Source: Candidatus Alkanophagales archaeon
Lineage (GTDB): Archaea; Halobacteriota; Syntropharchaeia; Alkanophagales; B39-G2
Length of the DNA stretch: 16,922 nt
Assembly (NCBI GenBank): GCA_003661185.1
Contig: QMVQ01000010.1
Span: 1 to 16,922, forward strand
Reading direction: 5' to 3'
In this document: positions 1 to 6,421 of the stretch, in pieces
Layout of the letters: each line of letters starts with the position of its first letter
Position numbering within the stretch: position 1 is the stretch's first letter
The notes under the pieces: generated by a model
What the model was told of the DNA's origin: nothing
Databases searched by the model: none
What the model saw: only the letters and a program-made list of their open reading frames with translations
Position numbers and translations under genes: made by a program

Positions 1-185
1 AGGTGCGCCTCGTGCCGGTCGAGCCGCTCTAAAATCTCGTTGAATTTGCGGTCGTGCTCGATGAGGTGCGCCTCGTGCCGGTCGAGCCGCTCTAAAATCT
101 CGTTGAATTTGCGGTCGTGCTCGGCGGAGCGGCGACCGAGCTCCTCCAGCCTCTGCAGAATCTCATTGAACTTCCGGTCGTGCGT
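1..185 (-). repeat. 63-bp in-frame tandem repeat encoding a 21-residue coiled-coil unit
   Basis: Bases 1-60 and 64-123 are identical, giving a period of 63 bp. A third, diverged unit lies at 123-185. Each unit encodes 21 residues starting (E/T)HDRKFNEIL(E/Q)RL. The period is a multiple of three and of the heptad, so gain or loss of a unit keeps both the reading frame and the coiled-coil register. The array may continue beyond the left edge. Confidence 0.9.
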
Positions 186-296
186 CTCGAGGCGTTCTAA
201 GATGTCCCGATAGCCGAGCAGCCCGGCTACTGAAAGTCGGAATTCTCGGTCGCGCTCCAGCAATTCGAAGAGCTGCCGCTTCAACTCCGTGCTCAT
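1..296 (-). CDS. Coiled-coil protein, N-terminal part (possible PD-(D/E)XK nuclease-like archaeal family), cut by window edge
   Basis: The minus strand is open from an ATG at 294-296 to the window edge, giving 98 residues of an incomplete protein. The start has a GGGAG purine run a few bases upstream and a TATA-like TTTATTTAC about 32 nt upstream. Residues 1-37 include the stretch REFRLSVAGLLGYRDILERL. In my recollection this resembles the opening of a widespread archaeal family (DUF3782-like) in which a variable coiled coil precedes a PD-(D/E)XK nuclease-like domain. Residues 38-98 are a 21-residue repeat built on HDRKFNEIL-RL, three heptads long, so a long parallel coiled coil is likely. 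The catalytic domain, if present, lies outside the window, so nuclease function is inference from the N-terminus only. No signal peptide is visible. Confidence is high that it is coding and moderate for the family. Confidence 0.72.
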   Translation of the reverse strand, partial: MSTELKRQLFELLERDREFRLSVAGLLGYRDILERLETHDRKFNEILQRLEELGRRSAEHDRKFNEILERLDRHEAHLIEHDRKFNEILERLDRHEAH

Positions 297-594
297 TTTC
301 TCCCATTTTAATTCATCATAAAAGTAAATAAAGCCACGGGGGTGTCAGTAACCGGCGGCGAGCAGCACGTGGGGAAGACCTCGACGCCGAAACTTCATCG
401 CTCTCATCATCGTAAACCTACGCCACGGTGAAACGCCTTACGAGTGCATCCCCGTATAGAGCGATGCTAAACTTTCAATGCCGCCACCGCAACATTACGC
501 TGGACCACCACCAAAAAACCGGGAATCACATTCTCTTCGCAACAAAAAAGGGGGGGGGGTTAAAAGTTTTTGTCAACTCAGCTCGCCGCCATTA
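297..594. other. Intergenic stretch without a recognisable gene; contains an A6-G10 homopolymer
   Basis: This lies between the stop of the small minus-strand gene (595) and the start of the coiled-coil gene (296). A TATA-like element for the coiled-coil gene sits at about 324-333 on the minus strand. An A6-G10 run occupies 544-559. Read on the minus strand it gives C10-T6 shortly after the stop at 595, and the T-run could help terminate that transcript. Short overlapping ORFs on the plus strand across 428-754 have low-complexity, implausible translations and run into the antisense of the real gene. I see no RNA gene. Confidence 0.6.
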
Positions 595-996
595 TTACGA
601 AATCGCTTTGACGAAGTCCTCGACGATGTCCACGAGCACTGTCATTATTTCGGCGAGGTCTGCCGGCACGCTCGTCGCTGCGAGGGCATCCACGAACACG
701 TCCGCCATGTGGACTAAGTTCCCTGTTATTGTGCCGAGCGCCGTCGCAGTGTAGCTCGGTCCGCTTAGCTCGAACGGCTGCGACTCGCCTGCTATATTCT
801 TGCTGTTCTTATCCACGCCGGTAAACTCTATGTTATACACGCCGGGCTCTTGCGGATTCGTTATGTTTGTCAAGACAACTGTAGCAATAGTCCCTTCTGG
901 AACCCCCTCCTTTACCCGAAGCCGTATTTGCGTATCGCTGGGAATCGAATCAAGCACAACCTTGCAGCCCCAGTCCGTAAGACAACAGCAGCTCAC
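595..996 (-). CDS. Small protein of unknown function, beta-rich N-terminal half and amphipathic helical C-terminus
   Basis: This ORF encodes 133 residues from a GTG start. An in-frame TAG directly precedes the GTG, so no longer N-terminus is possible in this frame. The first 11 residues carry four cysteines (MSCCCLTDWGC). Residues about 12-80 alternate polar and hydrophobic positions with Pro, Gly and Thr turns (VPEGTIATVVLTNITNP, then EPGVYNIEFTGVD). That resembles an Ig-like or cadherin-like beta-sandwich strand pattern. The last about 50 residues are predicted helical and hydrophobic (MADVFVDALAATSVPADLAE). No signal peptide or lipobox is visible. It is divergent from the ABC transporter operon across a 72-bp gap. 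I do not recognise the family. The long ORF and residue pattern favour a real gene, but the upstream Shine-Dalgarno signal is poor. Confidence 0.55.
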   Translation of the reverse strand: MSCCCLTDWGCKVVLDSIPSDTQIRLRVKEGVPEGTIATVVLTNITNPQEPGVYNIEFTGVDKNSKNIAGESQPFELSGPSYTATALGTITGNLVHMADVFVDALAATSVPADLAEIMTVLVDIVEDFVKAIS

Positions 997-1040
997 CTAA
1001 ATATTTCGACTTCGGCGCTTCTCTCCTTTTTGGCATCGGA

Positions 1041-1048
1041 CTTAAAAT
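1041..1048 (+). promoter_or_regulatory. TATA-like box of the ABC transporter operon
   Basis: CTTAAAAT is centred about 24 nt before the ATG at 1069, the spacing expected between an archaeal TATA box and its transcription start. Transcription should therefore begin at or next to the start codon, giving a leaderless mRNA. The AGGAGGG at 1062-1068 touches the ATG with no spacer, so it cannot act as an ordinary ribosome binding site. Confidence 0.5.
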
Positions 1049-1068
1049 GATGATACGAACTAGGAGGG

Positions 1069-1740
1069 ATGGAAGTCGTCAGGCTTGTAGAGGTGACGAA
1101 GGTTTACGAGTTGCCAAGAGGGAGCGTGAAGGCGCTTGACGACGTGAGCATGAGCGTAGGAGCTGGCGATTTTGTTTCCATCATGGGTCCGTCGGGCTCT
1201 GGGAAGTCAACGCTCCTTAACATCATCGGCTGCTTGGACACGCCGACGAGCGGCGAGGTTTTTATCGGCGGTGCGAGAGTAAGCGGGTTGAGCGACGATG
1301 AGCTGACGAGGCTTCGCCTCGAACGCATGGGCTTCGTGTTCCAGCACTTCAACCTTATACCTACGCTCACCGCGCTGGAGAACGTAGAGTTCCCAATGCT
1401 CCTGCGAGGTATGCGGGAGCGAGAAGCGAAAGAGCGAGGCAAACAGCTATTACGAGCGGTCGGGTTGGACGAGGGGCTCGGCGAGCACAAGCCGTCGGAG
1501 CTCAGCGGCGGCGAGCAACAGCGAGTTGCGATTGCGAGGGCGCTCGCAAACGACCCCGATATCATACTCGCGGACGAGCCCACCGGCAACCTCGACTCTA
1601 AAACCAGTAAGAGCATCATGGAACTCCTGAAGATGCTGAACGAGCGTGGAAGGACGATAATCGTGGTGACGCACGACCCGTTAGTCGCAAGCTACACCGC
1701 AAGAACGCTTAAGCTCGTGGACGGGCGTCTTGTTGGATAG
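1069..1740 (+). CDS. ABC transporter ATP-binding protein, LolD/MacB type
   Basis: This cytoplasmic ATPase subunit of 223 residues is full length for the LolD/MacB/FtsE class. The Walker A motif GPSGSGKST is at residues 40-48. The Q-loop FQH is at 91-93, the signature LSGGEQ at 145-150, Walker B IILADEPTGNLD at 165-176 and the switch histidine at 202 (VVTHD). The sequence VFQHFNLIPTLTALENVEFP and the TGNLD after Walker B are typical of this class. It pairs with the FtsX-fold permease that starts one base after its stop. Such pairs drive mechanotransmission: they export peptides, antibiotics or lipoproteins rather than carrying substrate through a channel. No MacA-like partner or substrate protein is in the window, so the substrate is unknown. 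The start at 1069 is the only one available, because the frame is closed by TGA at 1051-1053. Confidence 0.95.
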   Translation: MEVVRLVEVTKVYELPRGSVKALDDVSMSVGAGDFVSIMGPSGSGKSTLLNIIGCLDTPTSGEVFIGGARVSGLSDDELTRLRLERMGFVFQHFNLIPTLTALENVEFPMLLRGMREREAKERGKQLLRAVGLDEGLGEHKPSELSGGEQQRVAIARALANDPDIILADEPTGNLDSKTSKSIMELLKMLNERGRTIIVVTHDPLVASYTARTLKLVDGRLVG

Positions 1741-1741
1741 T

Positions 1742-2863
1742 ATGTCAATATTTTTTGAGTTTGCGAGGCGGAATCTCGGAAGGCACAAGTTCAGGTCGGT
1801 GCTGGCAGTCGTCGGTATCGTGATTGGCGTGCTCGCACTTACGGCGCTCGGCATACTCGGCAACAGCATTCGCCTCTCGGTGACTGAGCAATTATACCTC
1901 GTCGGGAACGAGCTCGTCGTCTTCCCGCACGGCGAGCCTCTGATTTCCGAAAAGAACTTCAAAACCTTAGAGCGTGTGGCAGATGCCATCCCTGTGAACT
2001 CACAGGCGGATAGGGCGGTCTTGGGCAGCGAGACTGGAGCGGTCATGATTTATGGGATGCGTGCCACGGACCTCCCGAAGCTCTTGGATATTGCGGACGG
2101 GCAGTTTTTCAAGCATGGTTCGCTGAACTGTGTGGTTGGGGCTTCGCTCGCTGCCGAATACGATTTGAGGGTGGGCGAGCGCATCATAATACGGGAGCAA
2201 AAGCCGAGAATCGTTGGCATCTTGAAAGAGAGAGGCATCGGCTTCGACATAAATCCAGACAATGCCATTATCATCTCGGAGAAGCTTTTTTCGACGTTGT
2301 ATGAGCCGGAGGGTTATGATTTTGTTATAGTGCGGGTTGAGGACATTGATAAGGTGGAGGCAGTGAAAGAGGAAATAGAAAATAGGCTGAACAAAAAGGA
2401 GGAAGTGGTGTCGGTAATGGAGATGAAAATGATTGTAGAGAGCTTGAAAGAGTTTTTTAGAATGGTATCCGTCTTTTTACTCGGGATTGGCTCGATTTCG
2501 CTTGCCGTTGCAGGCGTCAGCATTCTGAACGTGATGATGATGTCCACTGTGGAGCGGACAAAGGAAATAGGCGTGATGCGGGCAATTGGCACGTCGAGGC
2601 GTGGCATCCTCCTCATGTTTCTCTACGAGTCGCTTATTCTCGGGGCGGTCGGCGGCGTTTTAGGCGCAATGCTCGGCTTCGGCGTCGGCTACCTCATCGA
2701 CGTCTGGATTCTGGGGAAGGCATCTTATCTCTTTACGCCGTCAAGCGTCGCATACGTATTCGTGGGCATCGCCTTCGGCGTCGGGACGAGCGTGTTCAGC
2801 GGACTCTACCCCGCTTGGCGGGCTTCAAGATTGAAACCCATAGAGGCGTTACGGTTTGAATAA
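1742..2863 (+). CDS. ABC transporter permease, FtsX/MacB family
   Basis: This is the membrane partner of the preceding ATPase, 373 residues from the ATG at 1742. A TTG at 1730 would add four residues and overlap the ATPase gene. I prefer the ATG, one base after the ATPase stop. The four-helix MacB plan is clear. Transmembrane helix 1 is at about residues 18-40. A large extracytoplasmic MacB-type domain spans about 45-240. Helices 2, 3 and 4 follow at about 242-268, 292-320 and 336-358. After helix 2 comes the conserved coupling segment TVERTKEIGVMRAIGTSRR (about 269-287). The protein ends in the family-typical PAWRASRLKPIEALRFE. This fits an exporter or lipoprotein-release type system in the cytoplasmic membrane. 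The substrate cannot be told from sequence. Confidence 0.93.
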   Translation: MSIFFEFARRNLGRHKFRSVLAVVGIVIGVLALTALGILGNSIRLSVTEQLYLVGNELVVFPHGEPLISEKNFKTLERVADAIPVNSQADRAVLGSETGAVMIYGMRATDLPKLLDIADGQFFKHGSLNCVVGASLAAEYDLRVGERIIIREQKPRIVGILKERGIGFDINPDNAIIISEKLFSTLYEPEGYDFVIVRVEDIDKVEAVKEEIENRLNKKEEVVSVMEMKMIVESLKEFFRMVSVFLLGIGSISLAVAGVSILNVMMMSTVERTKEIGVMRAIGTSRRGILLMFLYESLILGAVGGVLGAMLGFGVGYLIDVWILGKASYLFTPSSVAYVFVGIAFGVGTSVFSGLYPAWRASRLKPIEALRFE

Positions 2864-2951
2864 TAACGGCTATGCAGGAGTGGGCGTCCGCAATCTCATC
2901 ACTGCAGCTCGCAAGGCGGGGCTGAATTCAACTTTCAGCTACAAGCTTTTA

Positions 2952-3887
2952 ATGAACTACGGCAAACGTAGAAGCGTGGTGGAGACGTATAAGGTAGCTA
3001 AGGGTGTGTATTTGATAGATGTGGAGATGTGGACACGGCGATACGGCTCGGTATATGTTGTAGAGGGGGAGGCGGTCACCTTAGTTGAGAGCGGCTTGTC
3101 CACTTCTGCGGGCAAGATTCTCGAGGGGCTCGCCCAGCTTGGCTTCCACAGAGACGACGTGCGCCACATAGTCGTGAGCCACGTGCACCTCGACCATGCG
3201 GGAGGTGCGGGCGTTTTAGCTAAGGAGCTTCCGAATGCGAAGGTTGTTGTGCATAAAGTCGGCGCCCCGCATTTGATAGACCCTTCGAGGTTGCTAAGGA
3301 GCGCCTCGAAGGCTTTAGGGCAGATGAGGGACGCATACGGACTGGAGAAAGTCGTCCCAGTCGCCGCGGAAAGGGTAGTGCCCGTGGATGATGGGGACGT
3401 GATAGACGTCGGCTCTCATCGCCTGAAGGTCATATACGCGCCGGGTCATGCATCGCACCACATCTGCCTGTATGATGAAAGGAGCAACGGGATATTCACG
3501 GGCGATGCCGTTGGGGTGTATTATCCTGATGCGGGAATTTTAAAGCCGACGACGCCCCCGCCGGAGTTCGACATGGACGTTGCGATAGAGTCCATCGGAC
3601 GGTTGAGGGAATTAAAGGCGAGTGCTTTGTTTTTCTCCCATTTCGGCATGACGAGGGATGTGGAAAGGATGCTGGACATGGGAATAGAGGAAATAAGAAG
3701 GTGGGGGGCGTTGATACAAGAGGCGCTCTCCGCAGGCGAGAACATCAAACGCATCGCCGCACGATTGGTGGATGAGTTTAAAGAGGATTTGCCCTTCGCA
3801 CCCGAGTGGCTGAGCGAGCAACTCGCTCCTGTCATGGTCGCTGGCTACGTTCAATACTTCGAGCGGAAAGGCATGCTTGAGCGTTAA
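2952..3887 (+). CDS. Metallo-beta-lactamase-fold hydrolase
   Basis: This is a binuclear-metal hydrolase of the glyoxalase II-like MBL superfamily. With the ATG at 2952 it has 311 residues. The metal motif HVHLDH is at 77-82. Further ligands are H166 (APGHASHH), D185 (FTGDAVG) and H230 (FSHFG), so the set is complete and the enzyme should be active. A helical C-terminal region of about 80 residues follows and may shape the substrate pocket. The start is uncertain. The frame is open back to a TTG at 2856 that overlaps the permease gene, but the extra 32 residues look unlike the family. Homology-like sequence begins near VVETYKVAKGVYLIDV, so a GTG at 2976 is also possible, with TTTTAATG about 26 nt upstream acting as a TATA box. 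The substrate is unknown. It sits in the same direction as the ABC genes and may be co-transcribed. Confidence 0.88.
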   Translation: MNYGKRRSVVETYKVAKGVYLIDVEMWTRRYGSVYVVEGEAVTLVESGLSTSAGKILEGLAQLGFHRDDVRHIVVSHVHLDHAGGAGVLAKELPNAKVVVHKVGAPHLIDPSRLLRSASKALGQMRDAYGLEKVVPVAAERVVPVDDGDVIDVGSHRLKVIYAPGHASHHICLYDERSNGIFTGDAVGVYYPDAGILKPTTPPPEFDMDVAIESIGRLRELKASALFFSHFGMTRDVERMLDMGIEEIRRWGALIQEALSAGENIKRIAARLVDEFKEDLPFAPEWLSEQLAPVMVAGYVQYFERKGMLER

Positions 3888-3928
3888 TCTGCTCAATTGG
3901 CATAATGCTCAGGCGCCTTCCTCAGCAC

Positions 3929-3942
3929 ACCGCTAATGCGGT
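3929..3942. terminator. Short hairpin between convergent genes
   Basis: ACCGC-TAAT-GCGGT forms a perfect 5-bp stem with a 4-nt loop. It lies in the 62-bp gap between the MBL hydrolase stop and the stop of the methylthiotransferase gene on the other strand. It lacks a following T-run, so a bidirectional terminator role is only plausible. Confidence 0.3.
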
Positions 3943-3949
3943 AGCGTCG

Positions 3950-5215
3950 TCAGGCGGCGGGCGTTGCGACGATGTATGTGCTTCGTGCCTCCACGATTCT
4001 CACGGGCAGCCTCGTGCCAAGCGGCAATCGCTCCTTCAAAACGACGGTGCGGTAGGCGGCGTCCCTCGCAATTACTCCGCCCTTCACCCCCTCCTCAGTT
4101 ACCAGAACCTCCTTAACGGCACCTACAAGCCCCTGATTCTTCTCCAGAGCTATTCTGTGGTAAGTTTCGGCGAATATTCTCGAGCGCTGCTTTTTTTCTC
4201 TCTCAAGTAAATCTTTAAGCTTCGCCGCCTCCGTGCCGGGGCGTGGCGAGAACCTCGTGATGTTCACCTTCTCAGGCTTCAACTCCCTAAGAAGCTCTAA
4301 GGAGAGTTGGAAGTCCGCTTCGGTTTCCGTCGGGAATCCTATGATGAAGTCGGTGCAGAGCACGCAGTCCTTGAACTTCCGGCGGATGCTTCTTGCTATT
4401 TCTTTGAAGTCTTCAACGGAGTAAGGGCGACGCATGTCCTTCAGCACGGTGTCGGAGCCCGATTGCACGGGCACGTGGAAAAATTTGAACATTTTCTCGT
4501 GCTCGAAAGCGTTAAGCGTCTCGTCAAGAATGTCGAGCAGCGTGAATGGATTCATCATGCCAACTCGTATCTTGAAGTCGCCAGCTACCGCCGCAACCTC
4601 TGAAAGCAGCGACGGTAGCCCTCTCCCGCCGTCGTTATAACTACCACCGCAGCCGCCACGAGCGTTAAAATCGAGCCCGTAGGCGCTGCAATCCTGAGCG
4701 GTGAGCCTGATTTCCTTTGCGCCACGCTGCACTAAGTTCTCAACCGCTCGTAGAATTTCATGCGGCACGTAGCTTCTTAGCTTACCGCGGGCACGCTTCA
4801 CGATGCAGTAGGCGCAGTCGCCAACGCAGCCGTTAGCGATGTTCACGATACCAATGACGCCGTCAAGCTCGAAGTTAAGAGGTAGGCGCTGAACGTCGGC
4901 GGGCGTGATGAACCTCACGTCGCCGAAGAGCGTTTTTAAAAGCTCAGGCTGCGCCGCCGCCATACACCCCGCCACGATTACTTCCTTGCCACGCTCTTGT
5001 AGCTCTTTAATTCTGCGGAGGACGTTGAGTTCGGTTCGCCGCACGACGGTGCAGGTGTTCACGATGACGATGTCCGCCTGTGTCTCGTCGCTCACAAGCT
5101 TGTAGCCGCTGCGGCGCAGCATCGCCCGTAGCCTCCGCTCATCGCCGAGATTCGCCGTGCAGCCGAACGTTTCTACGTATATCTTGCTGCCCTTGTTGAT
5201 GCTACCGAACGACAT
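3950..5215 (-). CDS. tRNA N6-threonylcarbamoyladenosine-37 methylthiotransferase, archaeal/eukaryotic (e-MtaB) type
   Basis: This radical SAM enzyme of 421 residues should convert t6A37 to ms2t6A37 in ANN-decoding tRNAs. The N-terminal methylthiotransferase domain has its cluster cysteines at C19 (ETFGC), C55 (VNTCTV) and C84 (VAGC). The radical SAM motif CVGDCAYC at 130-137 provides C130, C134 and C137. The TRAM RNA-binding domain occupies about 360-418. The archaeal/eukaryotic pattern of the family (NGCVGDCAYCIVKRARGKLRSY) separates it from bacterial MiaB and RimO. A Gly-rich insertion at about 183-199 follows the conserved AQDCSAYGLD and looks unusual for the family. The start ATG at 5213-5215 is preceded directly by GAGGG. 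The gene is divergent from bpsA, with only 50 bp between the two starts. Confidence 0.93.
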   Translation of the reverse strand: MSFGSINKGSKIYVETFGCTANLGDERRLRAMLRRSGYKLVSDETQADIVIVNTCTVVRRTELNVLRRIKELQERGKEVIVAGCMAAAQPELLKTLFGDVRFITPADVQRLPLNFELDGVIGIVNIANGCVGDCAYCIVKRARGKLRSYVPHEILRAVENLVQRGAKEIRLTAQDCSAYGLDFNARGGCGGSYNDGGRGLPSLLSEVAAVAGDFKIRVGMMNPFTLLDILDETLNAFEHEKMFKFFHVPVQSGSDTVLKDMRRPYSVEDFKEIARSIRRKFKDCVLCTDFIIGFPTETEADFQLSLELLRELKPEKVNITRFSPRPGTEAAKLKDLLEREKKQRSRIFAETYHRIALEKNQGLVGAVKEVLVTEEGVKGGVIARDAAYRTVVLKERLPLGTRLPVRIVEARSTYIVATPAA

Positions 5216-5265
5216 CCCTCTTCTTTACTTAATGTTGAGGAACAATTCAAGTTTGGTGGTGAGGG

Positions 5266-6303
5266 ATGAACAGAGTGCGCAAGCAGGTGTTGATGTCGTT
5301 GTCATCCGGGGCAAAATCTTTCTGGGAGCTGATAAACGGGGTGGATACGAGCATTTTCGAGCTGGTGAAGTGCTTAGATGCCTTGATTTCGGCAGGCGTT
5401 GTGAGGTTGCGAGGGGGGATATTTGAGTTAGCCCGCCCTGAGGAGCGGATGTTTTCGGCGGAGACGCGCTGCGAATGCTGTAAAGGCACCGGCACCTCGA
5501 TAAAAAGCTTTGAAAGCGTTTACAAGAAATATTGCGAGCTTGTCAAGGGCAGACCGTTGCCCGTGGTCGGTAGCGGCTACAAATACGAATACGACCAAGG
5601 CATAATCTTCGAGGATGACGTGATAAGGCGGGTGGCATTCATGCACGCCCGTGGCGACTTGAACGACTCGGAGATAATAGTCGTTGGTGATGATGACCTG
5701 ATGAGCGTGGCGATTGCCGCTACGGGTCTCGCAAAGCGGATTTTGGTTCTTGAAATTGATGAGAGGCTTGTTAATTTTATAAACAAGGTCGCCACCGCCG
5801 AGAATTTTCCGTTAGAGGCGGAGGAATACGACGTCAGGGAGAGGCTCCCCACAGGCATGCGGGGAGGTTTTGACGTTTTCGTGACGGACCCGCTTGAGAC
5901 CGTAGTGGGCTTCGAGCTTTTCCTCTCACGGTGCGCCGAGGCGCTGAAGCCTTACGGCGCCGGCTTCTTCGGCTTGACGAGGGTCGAGCTTCCGCTGGCG
6001 AGGTGGCAGCTCTTCGAAAAATTCTTGCTCGACATGAATTTCGTAATTACAGATATCCTGAAAGACTTCAGCAGCTATGCTCACGGGATCGAAAACCCGC
6101 TGGAAGGCATTAAAGACATATTGAGCACCTACGACAAAAAACACCTCGAATTCTTTGAGAAAATGAAATTAGAGCAGGAAATAATGAGGGTAAAACCTAA
6201 GGAGCCGTGGTATAAGTCAAGCTTTTTCAGGGTCGAGCTTGTAGGCGAAGTAAGACCTAAGCATATAGGGCGAATCTCGGGGGACGTATACACAGAGGCT
6301 TAA
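5266..6303 (+). CDS. bpsA: N4-bis(aminopropyl)spermidine synthase (branched-chain polyamine synthase)
   Basis: This cytoplasmic aminopropyltransferase of 345 residues uses decarboxylated S-adenosylmethionine to add aminopropyl groups to spermidine, giving a quaternary branched polyamine. An N-terminal winged-helix-like region (about 1-60) is followed by a cysteine patch CECC at 69-72. The Rossmann-like catalytic domain then carries the hallmark GDDD motif at 141-144 in VVGDDDLMSVAIAATGLAKR. VLEIDERLVNFI (161-172) and FVTDPLETV (205-213) follow. The GDDD loop is the known active-site motif of the Thermococcus enzyme, and the whole protein aligns well from memory with that family. Branched polyamines are characteristic of thermophilic archaea, which hints at growth temperature. 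It is transcribed away from the methylthiotransferase gene; GGTGAGGG abuts the ATG. Confidence 0.92.
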   Translation: MNRVRKQVLMSLSSGAKSFWELINGVDTSIFELVKCLDALISAGVVRLRGGIFELARPEERMFSAETRCECCKGTGTSIKSFESVYKKYCELVKGRPLPVVGSGYKYEYDQGIIFEDDVIRRVAFMHARGDLNDSEIIVVGDDDLMSVAIAATGLAKRILVLEIDERLVNFINKVATAENFPLEAEEYDVRERLPTGMRGGFDVFVTDPLETVVGFELFLSRCAEALKPYGAGFFGLTRVELPLARWQLFEKFLLDMNFVITDILKDFSSYAHGIENPLEGIKDILSTYDKKHLEFFEKMKLEQEIMRVKPKEPWYKSSFFRVELVGEVRPKHIGRISGDVYTEA

Positions 6304-6306
6304 TTT

Positions 6307-6360
6307 CAGCGCATTAAAAGATTTACAACAGCGCATTAAGAAGATTCGCAACTAAATCTT
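6307..6360. promoter_or_regulatory. Direct and inverted repeats upstream of the cysteine-rich gene, candidate operator
   Basis: CAGCGCATTAA occurs at 6307-6317 and again at 6329-6339, 22 bp apart, which is about two helical turns. Each copy is followed by AAGATT (6318-6323 and 6341-6346). An inverted AATCTT follows at 6355-6360, making AAGATT-N8-AATCTT. The block begins just after the bpsA stop and ends about 30 bp before the TATA-like box of the next gene. It could bind an activator there, or partly serve as the bpsA terminator. Confidence 0.4.
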
Positions 6361-6390
6361 ACGATGGCAAAAGCTTTAAGTCTTGTGATG

Positions 6391-6399
6391 TTTTTTATG
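6391..6399 (+). promoter_or_regulatory. TATA-like box of the cysteine-rich gene
   Basis: TTTTTTATG is centred about 27 nt before the ATG at 6422. This predicts a leaderless or nearly leaderless transcript. The bases between are purine-rich (GGGGGAGGGAGAGAGAGG) and abut the start codon. Confidence 0.45.
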
Positions 6400-6421
6400 C
6401 GTTGGGGGAGGGAGAGAGAGG

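Noticed and set aside
1..123. CRISPR-like direct repeat
   Set aside because: The repeat is 63 bp, contiguous, in frame and without spacers; it encodes a coiled-coil unit.
428..754. Plus-strand frames of 108 and 79 codons
   Set aside because: They cross the A6-G10 tract and run into the antisense of the 595-996 gene, and the translations are low-complexity.
949..1035. 28-codon minus-strand frame MPKRREAPKSKY... overlapping the start of the 595-996 gene
   Set aside because: It is short, has no family signal and would compete with the longer frame. It is a weak alternative only because AGGAG lies inside it rather than before it.
1104..1619. 171-codon open frame on the minus strand
   Set aside because: It is antisense to an ABC ATPase with all motifs intact, and it is Ser/Pro/Arg-rich as expected of an antisense shadow.
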